7,234 bases of DNA. Source: Solobacterium sp. UBA636. Its GTDB lineage: Bacteria; Bacillota_I; Bacilli_A; Erysipelotrichales; Erysipelotrichaceae. Positions 5,448 to 7,234 of the stretch are shown here, piece by piece (within the stretch, counting starts at the first letter, position 1; each line of letters starts with the position of its first letter). The position numbers and the translations under genes are program-made. The notes under the pieces are model-generated. The model made no database searches. It saw only the letters and a list, made by a program, of their open reading frames with translations, and was not told the DNA's origin. The stretch covers positions 1,254 through 8,487 of the forward strand of contig DBOW01000118.1 of the NCBI GenBank assembly GCA_002299675.1. Direction: 5' to 3'.

Positions 5448-7079
5448 TTATTGATTAAGCATCTTTACACAGCATCTCTTCTTACAGAAAGAAACACCAT
5501 AGGCCCTGATATTCTTATAGCCATAACTATTTAAACCCTCAATGTATTTCTTTTCCTTTATCTGTTTCATAGCTTCATCAGCCGCTTTTGAAAGAAGCAG
5601 CAGATCTTTAGTTTTCTTTATCTCTATTAAGACTGTAACCGAATTGTCTAGTACTACTATATCAGGTCTGCCATAGCCAAACTCTCTGTTGGACAGACTG
5701 GCAAAACCATCAAACATACTGTTCAAAGTACCATGATAGAAAGCCTCACTGTAGTCCATAGAGGAAACAGACTCGAACAGATAATCATTAATTAATTCTT
5801 CTGCCTTTTCTCCATCTCCATCAAATAAGCTTCGACAGATCTTTAAACTGTATTTCTTTTTCAGACCTTTAGTGTATTTAGAGAAATATTTCTCATATAC
5901 CGTCCTAACTTCCTTGTTTGGTATAACCAGATTATAGGTACCATCTTCATTCTTGCCAAGAGCCTTAAGATAACCGGTAGTCAATAGATAAGAATATACC
6001 ATCTCATCATCTTCCAGTTCCCTATAAGTCATCTCTGGATATATGTCTGCCTTAATAGCTTCACCATTCACAAGTTTTGTGAAATTATCTTTTAATTCAC
6101 TGTCTGACCTCTTCAGGAAGTCATAGATTATTTCATTTCCTGAAGTATTTACCCAGTATGAAACGGGTTCTGATACCAAATCTTTCCTAGCCTCATCGAT
6201 ATAGTTCAGCATAGACCAGGGATTATATACTTCCTTGTTTCCAAAAAGATAGCCATCATACCAGTCTTTAATGTGAGAGAACTTATCTTGCATGTTATAT
6301 TCAGCTAATATATCTTTAACTTCGTCCTCAGTAAAACCAAAATATACTTCTGGATTATTGGTAAGAATTGAATCATTTCTAAAATTGTTTAAACCAGTAA
6401 ATACTGATTCCCTGGCAATTCTAAGACAGCCAGTCATTACACCTTTATACAGGTATTCATTTGTCTTGAAGGTGCCCGAAAACAAAGACCTGATAAAATC
6501 CAGCATATCGTCATAATAACCATACTGCTGAGCATGTTTTAGAGGAACATCATATTCATCCACAAGAATAATAGATTTTTTCTTAAAATGCTTATACATC
6601 ATTCTTGAAAGATTATATAAAGCTGAAGCTAGTTCGCTCTCATCTGCGTTATTTTCCAAATACCTGTCAAAAAGTTTTTTCTCTTCTTTTTCCAGATTGT
6701 CGCTGTTTAAAAGATATCGATGTTTGTCATAAAGATTATAAATAATAGTTTTAGAAAAATCAGACATCTGCAGTGAAAAGTTCTTTCTAGTTAGAACTTT
6801 CAGGGACAGGAATATTACCGGATACTGATTAAGATGCTTCATAGCTTCTTCATCTTTTGCGATATTCAAATCCTTAAACAGATTATAGCTCTCTTCCTGA
6901 TTGGAGAAGAAATAATACAGCATATGCATATTTAAAGTCTTGCCAAATCTTCTGGGTCTGGTATACTGAACAATATCTTTACTTATTACTTCTTTAATAA
7001 AAGTGGTTTTATCTACATAGATACAGTTATTTTCTATCAGTTCCTTAAAATCTTCTGTAAGATATATTCTCTTAGACAT
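5448..7079 (-). CDS. AAA-ATPase-like / PD-(D/E)XK nuclease superfamily protein
   Basis: This 543-residue protein has two domains of a family common, often in several copies, in anaerobic Firmicutes and Bacteroidetes. The N-terminal part (about 1-290) is the predicted AAA-ATPase-like domain (PF09820 type). It has the family's Walker A form RPRRFGKT (41-48), Walker B SIILVDEYD (169-177), GVMTGCLRIARES (213-225), GFTEDEV (248-254), WYDGYLFG (273-280) and NPWS (286-289). The C-terminal part (about 430-540) is a PD-(D/E)XK nuclease-like fold (PF08011 type): GRPDIVV (470-476, Asp473), IEIKK (485-489, Glu486 and Lys488) and a helix with Gln506. The catalytic residues look complete. The ATG at 7079 follows an AGGAGG five bases upstream. 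The cellular role of the family is not established; nucleic-acid processing or a defence or mobility role are possibilities only. The gene stands alone with its own terminator. Confidence 0.9.
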   Translation of the reverse strand: MSKRIYLTEDFKELIENNCIYVDKTTFIKEVISKDIVQYTRPRRFGKTLNMHMLYYFFSNQEESYNLFKDLNIAKDEEAMKHLNQYPVIFLSLKVLTRKNFSLQMSDFSKTIIYNLYDKHRYLLNSDNLEKEEKKLFDRYLENNADESELASALYNLSRMMYKHFKKKSIILVDEYDVPLKHAQQYGYYDDMLDFIRSLFSGTFKTNEYLYKGVMTGCLRIARESVFTGLNNFRNDSILTNNPEVYFGFTEDEVKDILAEYNMQDKFSHIKDWYDGYLFGNKEVYNPWSMLNYIDEARKDLVSEPVSYWVNTSGNEIIYDFLKRSDSELKDNFTKLVNGEAIKADIYPEMTYRELEDDEMVYSYLLTTGYLKALGKNEDGTYNLVIPNKEVRTVYEKYFSKYTKGLKKKYSLKICRSLFDGDGEKAEELINDYLFESVSSMDYSEAFYHGTLNSMFDGFASLSNREFGYGRPDIVVLDNSVTVLIEIKKTKDLLLLSKAADEAMKQIKEKKYIEGLNSYGYKNIRAYGVSFCKKRCCVKMLNQ

Positions 7080-7084
7080 AATAT

Positions 7085-7090
7085 CCTCCT
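7085..7090 (-). promoter_or_regulatory. Ribosome binding site of the AAA-ATPase-like/nuclease gene
   Basis: On the minus strand this is a perfect AGGAGG five bases before the ATG (7077-7079). It decides the start codon and suggests efficient translation. Confidence 0.85.
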
Positions 7091-7096
7091 GTATCC

Positions 7097-7152
7097 GATA
7101 TTATATCTTATTATCTTTATGTTTATCAGGACATATTCAGACATTATATCTG
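7097..7152. repeat. Pair of 12-base direct repeats, each containing a minus-strand TATAAT
   Basis: GATATTATATCT (7097-7108) and GACATTATATCT (7140-7151) differ at one base and are offset by 43 bases, about four helical turns. The first contains the palindrome GATAT-T-ATATC (7097-7107). The second is centred in an imperfect palindrome, CAGACATTATATCTG (7138-7152, one mismatched pair). They could be tandem promoters or paired operator sites. AT-rich chance similarity cannot be excluded. Confidence 0.45.
7100..7129 (-). promoter_or_regulatory. Candidate promoter of the AAA-ATPase-like/nuclease gene
   Basis: A consensus TATAAT (7100-7105, minus strand) lies about 20 bases upstream of the start codon. 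A weak CTGATA (7124-7129) is positioned as a -35 with an 18-base spacer. The -10 is only about ten bases from the Shine-Dalgarno, giving a very short leader. A second TATAAT lies 43 bases further upstream (7143-7148), so the true start point is uncertain. Confidence 0.4.
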
Positions 7153-7196
7153 TTTATTGGGTAGATTCATTCAAGCAGCCTTTTTGTTAAGAATGT

Positions 7197-7220
7197 TAAA
7201 AAAGAGTCTTTTATGATTCT
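7197..7220 (-). terminator. Weak candidate terminator of a minus-strand gene lying beyond the window
   Basis: On the minus strand AGAATC (7215-7220) can pair with GACTCT (7203-7208), five of six pairs across a 6-base loop, followed by a run of six T (7198-7203, overlapping the stem end). The stem is short and imperfect. The call rests mainly on the T-run and on the absence of an open frame here. Confidence 0.25.
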
Positions 7221-7234
7221 GAGTGTTATCTTTC

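Noticed and set aside
5441..5452. Perfect palindrome AATAAGCTTATT across the nuclease stop codon
   Set aside because: It is short and AT-rich with no loop. The adjacent hairpin with a T-run is the more credible terminator, so this is probably chance.
6292..6516. Plus-strand open frame of 74 codons opposite the nuclease gene
   Set aside because: It is antisense to conserved AAA-ATPase-like motifs, and no independent evidence of coding was seen.

Overview
The window looks like chromosomal DNA of a low-to-moderate GC, fermentative, probably gut-associated Firmicute. An Erysipelotrichia- or Clostridia-like anaerobe is my best guess, from inference only. The reasons are strong AGGAGG-type ribosome binding sites, short intrinsic terminators, a 6-phospho-beta-glucosidase, an amino-acid ABC importer coupled to an M20 amidohydrolase, and an AAA-ATPase-like/PD-(D/E)XK protein of a kind abundant in such anaerobes. 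No rRNA, tRNA, insertion sequence, CRISPR array or phage gene is visible.

Left half, plus strand (1-3796): a compact operon. It begins with the C-terminal end of a periplasmic/lipoprotein-type solute-binding protein cut by the window edge. An intergenic stem-loop follows, then a HisM-type permease with an unusual N-terminal extracytoplasmic domain, a GlnQ-type ATPase with a charged insertion of about 45 residues, and an AbgB-like M20 metallo-amidohydrolase. Permease and ATPase overlap by 8 bases, and the hydrolase GTG directly follows the ATPase stop, so the last three genes look translationally coupled. The likely logic is to import an amino-acid-containing or N-acylated amino-acid compound and hydrolyse it in the cytoplasm. 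The substrate cannot be read from the sequence.

Middle (about 3795-5343): a strong hairpin serves as terminator between the converging operon and a minus-strand GH1 6-phospho-beta-glucosidase. That enzyme has both catalytic glutamates and the phosphate-binding motif. It has its own Shine-Dalgarno sequence and a candidate promoter, and no PTS gene is adjacent.

Right half, minus strand (5405-7234): one AAA-ATPase-like/PD-(D/E)XK nuclease gene with its own Shine-Dalgarno sequence and terminator. It is visibly more AT-rich than the glucosidase gene. Its upstream region carries two copies of a 12-base element 43 bases apart, each containing a TATAAT box on the minus strand. This gene looks like an independently expressed accessory unit rather than a partner of the metabolic genes.

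The most unusual content is the importer with paired extra modules in permease and ATPase. I see no clear evidence of a wholly new system such as a defence island.
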